This document shows, piece after piece, positions 44,401 to 59,100 of a DNA stretch of 64,000 bases (its first letter is position 1; the number at the start of each line of letters is the position of its first letter). Position numbers and translations under genes: made by a program. The stretch is from Acheta domesticus (Eukaryota > Arthropoda > Insecta > Orthoptera > Gryllidae), in contig JAHLJT010000631.1 of NCBI GenBank assembly GCA_031308135.1, positions 160,122,921-160,186,920 of the forward strand. The letters are read 5' to 3'. A model generated the notes under the pieces. That model saw only the letters and a list, made by a program, of their open reading frames with translations, was not told the origin of the DNA and did not search any database.

Positions 44401-47154
44401 AGATGTCACGTATTTCCAATGTCCACGAGAATTAGTCGAGAGTTAATCCCACACTACAAGACAAAAATTAATTTTTGAATTCTAAACGTGCCGTATATTG
44501 TAATGATTTGTATCTTTCTTTATACAATGAAAAAACCGTCGCAGAGGAAGCCGACTTAGGAGGCGGACGCTTTTGTGCGAGAACGGAAGATAGAAGATTC
44601 AACAAATACCTGCAGAATGGTGTGCGGATCTTTTTTTTGTGTGTGGAATGCCGCGATAAATAAATATTAGTTCAAGACCATAAATAGCTGACGGAATAAT
44701 TAAGAACAATTTTTTACATAGACACACGTATTTTATAAGGCGGCAAGTGTGTGTTTTTTGATTAAACAGAGTGACTGTATTCCGCCTGTTGTCAAAAGAC
44801 AATTGACGGAGAATCACTGATGCGAGTAAGTTAGGAAATTACGAAATTCGGACTCAATAATGGGAAATTTGGATGTTTCGGACGAATAAACAGCTAAAAC
44901 AGTAATTTTGAGAATTTTTGGCAAATACCATTAAGTAAGGGGGCGCCGGAGAGGCGCAAATTAGAAATATTAAGTGCCAATAAAGAAGGACAAATGACGG
45001 AGAGAGCTTGTTTTCTCGAAGAAAAGTTTTGCTGAAAAATCTCAACAATACTTTTCGTCAGAAGATTTCCGGTCTCGGAGGTGAGCGGACCGCAGGTTCT
45101 GTTATGCCGTCAGATGATTTTCGGTCGTGGAGGCAAACATATTGCGAGTTTTTTTAAGTAGTGATAAATGATTCAGTGTTTTGGACATTCCAGAAGACGG
45201 GCGTAGTTGCAACATCGCCACAAAAGGGAAGTGAACTGCACACGCATATGATAAATGCGACGAAAGTTTCTCTATGTTCAAGGCCAAGCATGTGGACAAT
45301 TTATTAAGTTAACCTTAATTACAAAAAAATGGCCATCAAGGGAGAATGCATGTCTCGACGTAGTATGAATGTATTGTAAATATTGTGTGAATGGGTGTTT
45401 ATTTTATGTTGTTTTAATTTTTGTTGATGTTGTAGAACATTGTTTATGTTTTTGTTGGCAGAGCGTGCAATAGCCAGAGGTAACCAAATAAAGAGCAACA
45501 AACACGGGGTGTTTGTTATTTTGTTTTCAAACTGAATTTGAGTTATTATTGTAGTTTTTGGAAATACCGGGTAGTATTACAAATGAAAGCAAGTCTTCAT
45601 CCAGTAATGGAAACCTGCACCGAATTTACGACTGATACATTTTTGTAATCGGCCGCATCCAATATTAAAGAAAATTAGTAATAAATTAATTCATAGATAA
45701 GAGATAGGTTATTAAGGAACGCGTCCGCGCGCATAAGAAATAAATTAAGCAAAGTAAGTGAATAAGAAGTGGGCGGAACCGATACAAGAGCGTGCGAACG
45801 TGGTAAACGTTACTAGAATTAAGAATTTGGAATCAGAATTGTGAATGTACTTGGGTAAGAAAGGGGAGAAATATTTGCTATTTTAGGGTATGAAATGTGG
45901 CTCATTGTTGATTCAGCTTTTTAATTCGCATATTAGACAAGCGATGTGAATGTATTTGTACGAATACCGGTGAATGTATCGTTTCAACTTTCATCCTGAT
46001 AATATCGGCACTCGCCTTAGGACGCTGGCCAATATTGTCCCTGAAAGAGGCGCGAGAAGTATTCGGAAAAATAAAAATGTATTGGAAATTATGAGCTGAA
46101 CAGTGTCAAGGTTACGTACATCGGGAAGACAGACAGTACGGAGACTTGTTCCATCAACTCGGGAATGTATGGCGAAGCATCAACTGAGGTGGTATATAAT
46201 GAGGTTAGGTTAGACTAAGTCACGTAAAATCGTGTAAGTAGAAATTTACGACTGATACAGTGGAACTCAAGACTACATACTTTGTCTCTCACTAGCTTTA
46301 GAAACTTCCCAAACAGCGGTCTAATTCCTGTTCAACACATAATAACTTATTCATGGGTGGGGTCGAGTGCTAGTAGTTAAACTAGCTGACCAATATGGGG
46401 GCCGACCGTCAACCTTGAAAGGGGTCGATTCGGGCGGTATGGCTCGTGAAACGGTTGGCGGGCTGTCGACAAGCTGTGGTCCTGGGTTGGACGGCATGGA
46501 GCGGGCGGGCACCCGCGACTTTGCATTTCAGTTTAGCCTACCTACAGTTTGCGGGATCTGAGTTTTTAAGACCGAATTCTGAATTCGTAACTACCTCTAA
46601 ATTCTGCATATCTTTTTTTCAAGGTAAAGTGCGCAATACGGAGAAGCTTCTACGGTGCATCGAGCACGTGCTCAACAGGATGGATGTGCAGGTGAACAGA
46701 CCCGACTGCTTTGGAATGACGCCCATCATGTACGCTGTGGAGCTGTACCAAGAGGACCGTGTGCAAGTCATGCTGAAGCAATCGAAGCACAAGCTGAACC
46801 TCGACGTCCTTCAGCCCAACTTCGGGAAAACCACGCGGGAATTCATTCTGAAACGTTTCTTTGATCTCAAAGAGTTCTTACCTCCCTCAGGTAAAAGTAT
46901 TTATCAAATATAATATATTTTATTTTTACTGATACATTATAGCTTGTTATTATCTTCGACACGGAGTTCAATGCTGCCTAACTTACCTGGATTGAGAGGA
47001 CCGTGGTTACGAGGGAAATATGAAAACACTTGAATGATGCCACATGTTCCCTTACAGAGGGAATTAAGTTAACATCTAGTTAATTAGTAAATAAGTAAAT
47101 ATGAAACAATAAAATTAGGTAAACGTAAAATGATATATATATATATAGTATATA

Positions 47155-47195
<41 letters not shown>

Positions 47196-50100
47196 CATCA
47201 GGGGTGTTAACTCGTTCTAACAAACAGTATGTATCTCGGGCTATCCAATGTATGTCGGGCGTATTGTCACCGTTCGATCATTAGCAAACACTCTTGGTGC
47301 ATAAATAACTATTATTATTATTATTATTATTGTTATTAACTTTATGTTGACAAGTACACCTCTCGATGATATATTTGCCTTGTGCATGCCGTTTAATCCC
47401 TACTGAAAATGAGGTCAACAAAAGCAACAGTTTTTCATTAATTCATCGTGTAAACAGAGAAGCTCTTTTCACTCGACCGTTCAGCATATCGTCTTTAAAT
47501 ATTTTTGATACGCAGTTACGATAAAATGCTGTATTTGAATTTCTTCGAATTTACATGAAGGCTCTTTGAGTTCTTTAAAGTATGTGTAATATTCTTTTTT
47601 TTATTTTTTCGAGACATTTCAAGTGACTATTTTAATAGTTTCGTTTCATATAATGTTAAGCTTTTTTCAACGATTTTTGGACGGTAATTTGTCTGTTCAC
47701 GGATCAACAAGTAATTCTGCACGAGGTTTTGCTCTTTAAGCTTTAACTTTATAAATTCATTTCATATTACTTTATTTGACTTTTTTGCAAGTAAAGGGGC
47801 GAGCTTCCCGAAGTTCTAAAAATTGATTTTTATGTTTGCAAAAAATATCCATTATAACTTATGTTCGTAAATTGTATACATAATAAAACATTTTAGCTGG
47901 TTTGTTAGGTGTCTGTGTGATCTTGTTTCCTAGATAAGTGTGTTTTGAGACGATCAGAGGCATGAGGTTATAAGGTGTAGATAATTTTTTAAAGATAAGG
48001 TTTTGCTTCTGCCATTCCCTCTACCGGTAACAATCGACGAAAACAATCTGTGCAAAATTTCCGCCCAATGGAACATCTGCTAGACACCCAAGCACCTCGA
48101 AGTTGAAATATCTAACGTAAAACATGGTTAAATTATACAGCGATATACTATTCTCTAAATAGACCATCTTTTTACTTTGTCGACTTACACGTACTTGAAT
48201 AGTAAAGAGAAATATTGTTATGCTGCAGCGCATGTTGGCGACAGAAAAACTCTTATTGACGGGCCCTGGTGACAAAAAATTGGATAAATCTTGTCCATTT
48301 ATGTTTTAAATTATCCTCCAGCACGTTGTGTAGTAGTCAGAATTCACGTTTTCTAGGTCCTTGATAACGAAAAATTGATTGGTGACGAAACCAAGTCCAA
48401 CCCTAGCACGTAAACTGTTTACACGATTTCTTGCATAATTGATATTATCCAATCGATCTGAACGAATTCCAGGCCCTGCAAGCTTGAAACGGAAATATTT
48501 ATTTTGAGGACTACGTTACATAATACCTGAACATTTTCAACGTTTTATCAAAAATGTCGCTGAAAAAGTGAGCAAATTTCATTGTCGTTAACACACCTGA
48601 ATCTTGGAAAATAGCAAAATTAAAATTATTTTTCGGCGTCATCGTATAATTCAAGATAGATATACATTCAAGATTCACATTCAAGCTAGATAGTTTTTCT
48701 TAGAGAAATCAGTTGTTCAAAAATAGGTTCTGGTACAATTTTTCAAAAAAAATATTAGTTTCGTATACTTTTGCGTGACATGTACACAATATTATTTTCT
48801 AAAAAGTCTTCAATTTTTCTTTAATTTTTTTACTGGATAGAGCAAATTTACAATTGTTTATAATTTTATAAACAAAACACTATTTAAACGCAGGAATATT
48901 GAGCGTATTATTTTCTTTTGAGACTGAGCATTTTTCACGATCTCTTTTTGCAATGTTTTCGCAACAATTACCTTCTTAATTTTTGGAATTCCACTTTTGA
49001 AACCAGAATCGTCCCTTCTTAGGGATTTTCATTATGAAGCCATTTTCATTTTAATTTAATTTTATGTTTAAATAATGTGCAATGTTGGCATGGGTTTAAC
49101 CAACATTCATTTATCAAATTAAGAGAAAATTCGATTATACACTCTGAGTTGACGTTCGTACAGATTTGTTTTCTCGTTGATCCCCACATCTCGTCCAACA
49201 CCCTATTTCACGTGGATTCACGCGTGAGACAGCTGCGAAACTTCCTGATAAACGGACATGCACAAGCACACAATTAGAACGTGACATGTTCTCAGCAGAC
49301 AGATTAGATACCATTTGGCACGTGATGGTGTGATAAATAATTGCATCAACAAGATTTTCTCATCATAGGAGATCAAATGTGAACCATCAGCTGTTGTAGA
49401 GACAATTCTAAAAAGTACTAACAATAATTAGGTAATCAGTTAGCAGTATTAGATCATTAGTATTCATAATAACTCACTAAATATTTATTTCAAACTCTTT
49501 CGCTATAAATATGCTAGTAACTCCTGAAAACTTAGCTTAGAGAGTAGAGGAACATATTCTGTCAATCTGTGATAATTTTAACGAGTACTCTAGGGTGAAT
49601 GGATAGACAACGCAATCTTTTTTATGTTAAGCATTGATCTCAAATCATAATTATTTGAAATTTGCGTGGTTAATCAATTAGTTGCATTTAGGTATGGTTT
49701 ATGATTTTAGGAAATTCAATTATGTTCACAAATCCCTTTTCACCTTTCGTGCAGCAACCAGAAAGAATGCAATTAATCGGTTTATACATTATTTTACAGA
49801 ATGTTTTGAAAAATCCGGCAGTTTTTTTCGTGTTAAGCAAAACACTCACATCAGCGAAAAAGTTCATTTTAAATTTATTTAACAAGGCCAAACATTTATT
49901 TTTTTGTATATTTTCTACGTGATATATCAAATACCTCTACAATTACAGGCATTCGAGATATTCAGTCCGAGATCCGAAATCCATCTGTAAATTTCTGGAA
50001 TAAAATGGTTCTCTAGTCCACTTTTTACTTTCCCACGTATGTATATACGGAATATTGTACGGCGTATAGGAAAATTTATGTAATTCTGCACCAAAAAAAT

Positions 50101-53100
50101 GGCGAATTTTCAACAAAAAAATCATATTCAGGCCGTAATAACGAAAAAGTGCATAAATCCAGTTGCGGAATTAATAAAAAATCCCACAACACGTGGTGCA
50201 GCCAGATTCCCTGTTTTGTGGGTCACTGATACCTAAAAGTCAAATGAAAGCAAAACGTCCGTCCGTCCGTCCGTCCGTCTGGTGTATGTGAACAACACTA
50301 GCGCCTAAACTATGCTTACGATTTTTTCCAAATTGAAGAAATCCCTGTCCATCTGGCCTTAGTCGAAGCTTTGAGATCTTGAGAAACATTCATTAACTTT
50401 TGGGGCTAATTTACATTTCGAAAATTTCTCAAAAACGGTTTGAAATTTTTTCTTTAAATTTTTTGTAAGGATAGAGTAAAATACAATAACTAATATGGTA
50501 TCAGTCCGATTTTCACAGTTAATTCTGAATTTTCGAAAACTGCTTTCATTAAGAGAGGCTTTCATTAAGGTCCTGTACATTTTTTGAAAATTTGAGTAGT
50601 TTTCGCGCAAAATTGCGTGCAATATGTGCAATTTTAACATATAACAAAACACGATTTTCTCAATAACGGTCGCTAATTTTTTCTTAAACCTTTTGGTAGG
50701 GATAGTACTAAATGTACTCTGTGAGATAGCATAAACACCATATTGCACCATTCTTTTGTTTCTTCAGAAACATTTGTTTCGTCAAAAATTTTCACAAAAA
50801 TATAATTTTTGGCTTGTATCTCACGTCGTTAATATTTACATTTCCGGCGATTTTTTCACAATTTTATATTTATGAGTACATATACTTCAACTTGAGCGGC
50901 GATAGACGGCAACTGGCAAGAGTATGTGTCAAGTCCCAATTGCTACCCGAGACCAAAGGAAATAGAAACTAACACGGGAAAGTCTGTGCCATTCTGTAGC
51001 ACAATTAGTTGTTTTTTTTCTCTCATGTTCTCGAACATAAATTTATTAACATTATTTATGGGTTGCTGTAACAAACATTTTCTGGTACTCGAAATGTGGA
51101 GCGATGTCTCGCTTTTATGCATTATTTTTTATTTAAAATACCTCTGACAACAATCTAGTGATATATTATCTAAATGAAATGATATGTTTGTAAAGAATGT
51201 TTGTAAATCAAATGAAACAGTGGTAGGTGGTGTTTAAAAAAATCGCGTTTGTTAGCATGAACACTCAATGCTGCTGATGAGCTATGGAATGAATAAAGCG
51301 GAAAGCGAAGGTTTAAACAACTGTTTATTTTACTGTATGTATTTGCAATGCAAATTTTCACAAAATTATAAAAAATCACTGTTTATCATCTTCAAAACAA
51401 ATGTTCACATCATTAGGAATATTAAGTGCAACGTAATTGTTGATTTACTAATGACCTCATTTTTGCAAAGCTCACTAGATGCTATAAGAAAATAAAATGA
51501 CTTACGATTGCCACGCGCAACATAATTTTATAGATCATCGATACGTGCACTCTTTAGTTGAACTTAGATCGGAAGAACACCGGAAAAATTGATATTTGCG
51601 GCTTTACGCATTCGTTAATAACATATTGCAATCAAATTGATTCCTACATATTTTTGACAATATTCTGACGAAAATAAAACTCTCCTAAAATACTTTCGTT
51701 ATCATACTTCGTGATATGCTCGTTTTGTCATTCAATACAGTGTTCAATACAGTGTTTACCTTCTTTCTTATTTATGTTTATCGTAATTAGGTTGAATTTC
51801 TTCAAACCTTCGTATTCATTCATTTCTTTTGTCATTATTTCATTGTTTTCTTTTTGTAATTTGATGACTACTTTTCAGTTCTCCATGAAATGTACATCTA
51901 GCGTTTTTGTATTTTTCCATATGAAACTGATAAGTCTATATTTTGAGTTTTGATTTTTTTACTCAACAACAAAATATTCTAATAATATTTTATTTTATTA
52001 TCTATAAATAAAATTCATCTCTTTTTACTTCCTCTTCGACAAAGAAACAAAATTGTAACAAATATACTAATTCTTTTAGCATATTGGTAGCATTTTTACA
52101 CCTTCTATTTAAAATATTTCCCTTTCCTTTGTTAATGTTTTTTCGTTATATTTTAATTTAATTTACCATAGTAAGAATGTACGTAACAGTCAAAGAATAA
52201 CTTTCAATATTAAAGTAAATTACAATATTGTTCTTTAATTTCTTTTGTTTAATACCAACAATGTTTCATACAGATATTTACATCTATAGGAAATAAATGC
52301 ATTATTGTAAGTAACAGCCATTATACATATATGACACTTACGTAAACATTATTAGCATTAGTTACACGAGGCTCTTAATTTTCTGTGTTGCTGTATCTGA
52401 AACTAAATTGAATGACTAAACTGAATAAAATAACGTGTAAGCAAATATATTAAAAGTTTTGTTAGTTTTAGGTATTTTTTTGTAATTAATGTGTTTTTGT
52501 GTTTTTGTAATTTCTGTTTTCGTAATTTTTTTATGTTTTTGAGTAACTGTATTCATCTAAATGATGTACATAATTGTATAATGGCTTATAATTAAGGTTA
52601 AAGCCAATAAAATTCATTCATTCATTCATTCATGTTATGTAATAGTGTAATACCATTTGACCACATTTCAATTGCTTACTTCTCTCTTGGAAGACATTTT
52701 ACGAGGCTGCATCCCGCTTGACACGAGTCCCGAAGGAAATATTAATATATACTTACATTCCGTTAAAATACTTACAATTAAATGATACAATGTGACCTTT
52801 CTTTTAACTTATAATAAATAGTGTTGCTTATGGTCACCAAATACTCACATTTATTGTGTTCTTCTCTTGTAGTTATCTCACGCAAATTTGTTACAATAAG
52901 CAATTTTCATGAAAATAGGATTTTGAAATGTAATGGCATCAAACGTTCACAGCATATTAAGAATTTTTTTCCCGTGGCTTCTAGTTTGTTTCACGCTTGT
53001 TGCGAGAGAAATTTTTCCACCAGAAACAACCTCTAGATGACATTAGCATGGACAGCACGAAAGTTGTTCTATTGGAAACAGGTAGTTTTTCCTATTACTT

Positions 53101-56100
53101 CATGTATTCTCTCGCTCACTCAATTCTTTTATCTGGGTTCCGGCGACAGGTGATCGAGGACCTAGAGTCGCCTGACCCGCACGTGCGGCTGCTGGCCGCC
53201 CTGCAGCACCGGCGCCTGGACCTCTTCAAGGAGATCCTGCAGGCGCGCGACGCCGACGACAGCGCCCTCGTCAACCCTAACCACTGGTACGACGACCCCT
53301 ACTACTGCACGTGCCTGGAGCTGGCATGTCGCATCAACGGCTGCGAGGAGTTCGTGCAGGAGCTGCTGGACGCCGGCGCCGACCCCACCGCCGTCTCCAA
53401 GATGGACGGCACGCCGCTCGTGCACTTCGTGCTGGACTGCTGCAACTACGCCACCCTGCAGGTGCGTCGCTCTCCCATGGCTACACTCTGGCTGCAGAGG
53501 GGTATCGATGACGACCAAAATTATATGTATATTCTTCTTATTTATGTAAAATTAAAAATTCAGTTGAAGACCATCTTTTTCTGTAAGTATAATGTCTTCA
53601 AACTAAAAGTTGCTTTAAAGGGTGTCAACGAGTCCTATGTGGCCCATGTTAAATTGACCTTCTTCATATCATTTTTTCTCAGGAAGTAATGAAAATACTG
53701 TCTTGAAATTTGGTACTAGAATAAATCAACACTTTCTACACGTACTGTAGTAGATATTTGTGTAGTTAATAATAATTTTACGAAAAAATAATAAATGTCA
53801 AAATTGTATACAAAAATTTGATTTTATCTTAGTATTACTTCGAAGCTCTACAGTTAAATTGATAAATCTAGTACAGAATCTTTACTATCTATATTTTAAC
53901 CTTCTGTAGAAATTCCACTGTCATTGTTTGAGCAGATTATGAGAAAAAGGAACATTCGTCCAAAAAAATGTAGTTTTTCAGAAACAAGCTTTAAAGCTTG
54001 CCAAAGCAAAAATTACCAGTGTATCGTTTATTATCGTGTGGTATCTTCCAAATAACTACATATAATGTCTTCTTAAATGCTTAAAACTATTAACACATAC
54101 TCTAACTCATCATTAATACTTTTCTCTGCTTCTGAAATTCCAATTTAATTTTATTTTAAAAGAAAAATTCAGGTTCTCTTCTTGCTGTGGGTCTGACTCG
54201 CAATGTAAACTATTCCCTGAATTTTATTTCATTATTCTTTATTATATTGTTCTGAATTCCTTGTGTGTTTATTTCCTCTAAATTTGCGTTTTGGGAACAA
54301 TCTTCTCATTTCCAGCCATTTTTTCACACAATATTGAGACACTGTATAAGAACGACAAAGAAATACGATTACCTTGTCAACACAACGCGCGAAAACAGAA
54401 ACATACTTCACAACAATCAATTGATGTGCATGCAACCTTTGAAATAAAACGTTCCGGAAAGTGTAAACCAAACCGCAGCGTTCTAGATGAATTAGTTCCG
54501 ATGTTATGCCTGTTTAAAACATTGCATGTCAAATTTTGGCAGCCATTTTGACAGGTGCAAACTTTGAAAAAGCCATAGAAAACACATTCAATAACAGACA
54601 ACAACATAATTTATATATCAAATTGTTCAGAAAACTCCAAATGATGTAATTAAACTTAATTCTAAAAATGTCCAAATTTTCAGATTTTTCATGTTGACTC
54701 CCCTTAACGTATTGTATGTGATAATTCCATTTATTTCGTGTTTCAATACGTTAAACAGCGAATAAAGTTTTCTGAAATTTTTGCTACCGGTTTCTATCAT
54801 TTTTTGGAATTATGAGTGGTCAATCACTACAAATAACTAAGAGTGGTTTTCAGAATACAAAACGATGATTACCTCTTGCCCAAGTTTTCTTGTTAAGTAG
54901 ATTAAAATTATAGTGAATTAGGAGTAAACGGAAAATTGTTTTTGTTTATTGGTAATCTAAAATATTATAATATTTTAGAACTAAAAGCGTTTTTAATCTG
55001 CTTTTTTTTGTAGTGAAATCTCACTCTGGGTGATTGTATTCAAATTCTAAATAATAAAAATTCTGATTAAAAAAATACTTCTACTACATTGTGATAACAT
55101 TTATCCTCAGCCTGTGGAGATAAATGTAAGCAAATTACTTCTTGCTGGACTCTTGGAGTGACCTAAATCAAGACGCAAATATAAACGAAGTGTTAGAAAA
55201 AAAAAGTAAACATAAACAACTTCAAAGCGCCCTGACGAGTGCGCCCTACATTGGATCGATTCTTGTCATCTGGTTAAGGCCACATTGTATTTTTGGTCTA
55301 TGTAACTTTTACAATTATCTTTTTTTACATTTTATCCTATTAATCAGCATTTCAAGCTAGGAAGCGTGCCATGTTTATTAACTTGTTGTGTGAAGTCTAA
55401 CTTTACCCGCTGGGGTAGATACCTGGTGGGAAACCCCCTGCAGTCGAACGTATAGGTGGATAAAACATTCACTCACTAACGGGACTAATGTCTACAGCAG
55501 CTATCGAGAGCGTCAGCTTCGCGGGCGGAGTCGGTAAACTACTTGGCTCACCGGGAGACGCCGCATCCTTGTCATAGGCGTTAATGTTTCGCCCGCCATT
55601 CTGCGACTTTCGTCAGGGTGAAATGCTCTTCACCCGGAGGAAGGTCGCAGAGTAGCGGTCGAAACATTGGCATCTGTGCCTAGAACGCTGCATCTCCCAG
55701 ACAGCCAAGCAGTTGATACGGAGAGCCTTTGGAGAGCGCGTGCTGGCGTGCGCGGCGCAGGTGCTGCTGCAGGACGGGCGGCTGGACATCTCGAAGGCGA
55801 GCTACATGAACGTGACGGCGCTGCACATGGCGGCGGTGCAGAAGAGCGACCACCCGGAGGCGAGCGAGCGCGGCCGGCGCTGCGTGGAGCTGCTACTGAG
55901 CGTGCAGCAGGCGCGCGCGCAGCAGGCCATCGACGTCAACGTCAAGGACGGCAACGGCGACACCCCGCTGCACTACGCCGTGCAGTACGGCTGCAAGGAG
56001 GTGGTGCTGGCGCTGCTGCGCAGGGGCGCCAACATGATGGTCAAGAACAACAACCGCCAGCCGCCCGTGCACCTCATGGCCGCGCAGGTGCTCGAGGAGT

Positions 56101-59100
56101 TTCTGGACGAGCAGGTGGGCATGCGGCAGCAGCGCGCTATGCACTCACGCATAAATACAACCTGGATTTGTATATGTTAAAAAGCGAGCATTTTTTAAAA
56201 ACAAACAAGTATTTAATGGACGTAGTAAAAAATCTATACTATGTCCAATACGCAGAGTCATTGCAAAAACTGAAGCCACCGTCCACGTGAGAGAACACGA
56301 ACCCATGTCCATCGTTTCATTAGATACCTAGGAACACGGAAATATACAACATCGAAACAGTTTCGATTTCGACTGAAAAATGGAAATATTGTGTAATTCC
56401 ACCTATTTTCATATTGCGCGCACCATCTGAATTCTCATATTCATTGCACTACTGATTACAAGGCAGATGATGTCATGCGGCAGAAAGGCTCGGAAGAGGT
56501 CGCACGCGGTTTGCTAAACACGTGCTGCATTATGGAAAAGCAATGTCTTTGGTATTCTTGGTATGTAAAGAACTGTTGCACTGTACACTGTATACACACA
56601 ATACGTACTACATTATTGTAGTATTCGTGAAAACGATTTTTGTTACAATACTTAATTTATTAGTGTTATGCAAAATTACTTCGTTCGTTGTTCTTGAGAA
56701 AGTTTCGTGACACATTTTTGGACATTTGTAAAGTTTTATTCGGCAACATATTTGCCGCTAAAGGCTTCTACTTATAATATATTTACAATTGAAAATATTT
56801 ATTTAAATAAGGGTCTGGGCCCTAGATAAAAACTGCGTAAGCAGTACTTATCGAAAATATTCATATATTATTGTTCCAACGATGCTTATTATTCGAAACA
56901 GCCTAGAAAGTGACGCATACGTACATAATATTCGTACAAAAAATTCAACTTTTTTCAAAACCAACCTGGAAACACCAAAAAATATTTTTAGAACTGGAAC
57001 TGGAAGTACAACAATTAGAAAACAAAATATGTAGCAACATCTGAATGGCAAAATTTGTAGACTTCTTATGACTATCAATTATATTTTTGTGTATTACATG
57101 GACAAATTGTCATTATATTAAAGGCTCTAATAAAATTTTGTATAACTCATGGCGAAAGTGACTTTCCTTGACACGATGGGATTCCTAGACTCGGTCTATC
57201 GGTCTCGTCCGGGAACTCTCCTATTCACTCACGGAAACATCCACTGTCTTTCCTTGTCATGTAAATTTCTATACAAAGTGTGGTAAGTCTGTGGAAACGT
57301 TTCAATAACACACGTACAGAAGATTTTTTTGTATTAAATTGACTTCATAAGAGGCATGTTTATTTACAACCAAATCTTTCAAAAATTTTTCACATTGTCG
57401 TGAACGTGTCCTGATTAGAAATTGCAATGGGTTTATTTATTTATAAAATACTGAAATATTTTTTGCTAATTGTAGAAAAAAATCACTTGATTGGTAGACG
57501 ATAGTAATCTTTTGTAGTCTAGTTGTTTTCCTCATTTGTTTCTTTAAACTGCTAATTTTCCTCTTTTCAGAATAAAAGATATTCTGTTCCGGTGAAAGAT
57601 ATATTTGGCAATTTCTCATGTACTGCAGACATTTGAAAAGAAATGCGCAGATTGTATGGCTCTTAACGCTTCTTATAGAAGCAGTTATTGTGGGTACAGA
57701 AATAGCATACTTTGCGATGCTATGCAAACTATTAGATTCTCGTCCAAAAATTAAAACACTAAACTTAGTCTGCTTCACGTTGTGGTTTGCACAATTTGAA
57801 AATTATGTTTAATGCTTTTAATGATACAATGCACAAAAACATAAACTACCACATTTTTGAAAAGTTAACGTTCTATGTGCTCGGCTAAATTTCGTTTGAA
57901 TGCAGAGAAACAACTCTCCGTATCCTATGACGTGCCATCCTTCCCCTTGCACTGGTGGGCACCATAAGCTTCAGATCACAATTATGGCGGGCAAGCAACG
58001 TACTTTGAGAATGGAAACGTCTTCTCTGGTAGCTCCATAAATGAAGGAAAAAAGAAAAGTGAGTACGGAAGTTTCTATTGAATTATATAAGCTTTAAAAA
58101 GCATCTGTTGAATTGAAAATAGAAGAATTCGTGACGTAACTTTGTCGTAAACAAAATTATAACGGACCATTTGATTTACGTCATATTTTCATTAAAAGTT
58201 CATCTATATTTGCAAAAAATAGAGTATTGCTCAGAAGGAGATAACGTTTCAAATTGCGATCACCTGAATCATTTCTGTTGTTTGATATTACTCTTTCCAA
58301 AAAAGAATATAACAATGATTTGCAAACGTAAAATATATTTAAATGTTTGGTGAAGGTTTTAATGAACGTAGAAAGAGTTTCCAAGAGATATTTACAGACA
58401 CTTAATTGTTTGCAAAATAGAATCAATATTTTAACTGATTGTTACTCCTAAAGCAATTAATTGTAATTGAAAATCCTAAGGAATGTATCATTATCTTCTG
58501 AATACAGAGTAGTAGCCTGTATCTACAATATTCCATCTCCCACAATGTTAAATCTTGAAAATAAAATTACATATTTTGTTAAGAATAAAATTTTAAAATA
58601 ATGGTGGTTAAAATAATGGTATTTGCTGGATTCCAATTTTAATGGTATCATTGTTAATTAAACAGTAATATATAAAAGTGACATAATATCAATTCATATA
58701 CAAATTTCACCCGTATTAGATTAAAAATCCAACTATTTTCTAAGGGAAACAGAAGATCCCTATTTAGCATTCGAATTATTCGTTTCACCGTCGTGATCCT
58801 AAGACGTTTCCGCTATAAATCGTCCGAGGGGCAGAATCTTTCAGATTCTTTCCCCAATCGTCGCCTCTTACCTGTCGTCTTGTTTTGATGCTAAATTCTC
58901 TTTTCACCTATTCAATACTATTATTCTCTAAAGAGTGATTAGTTTCACTGGGTTTAGCGTATGCCACCACACATTCCCATCTTAACCATATGCAAGATTG
59001 GAAACTAATATCGCAGACTGCACGGTGTAACTGAGGATCAGAAGCTTATGAATACCGATTAACCATCACACTCGAATGTGATCTCTCATCCACATGCGAC

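Larger units (their letters stand above)
46891..53149. other. Gene R intron 3
   Basis: A 6.3-kb AT-rich intron. It holds (TA)n at 47132-47190, (ATT)n at 47312-47333, two CGTCCGTC-family copies and a LINE 3' end at 52.3-52.63 kb. A small exon of length 3n+2 may be hidden here, because exons 3 and 4 do not join in phase; I could not find it. Confidence 0.5.

Noticed and set aside
53162..53518. 118-codon minus-strand frame
   Set aside because: Exact antisense of gene R exon 4, whose sense frame is clearly an ankyrin exon with splice sites.
55893..56144. Minus-strand frame
   Set aside because: Antisense shadow of gene R exon 5; no independent homology.
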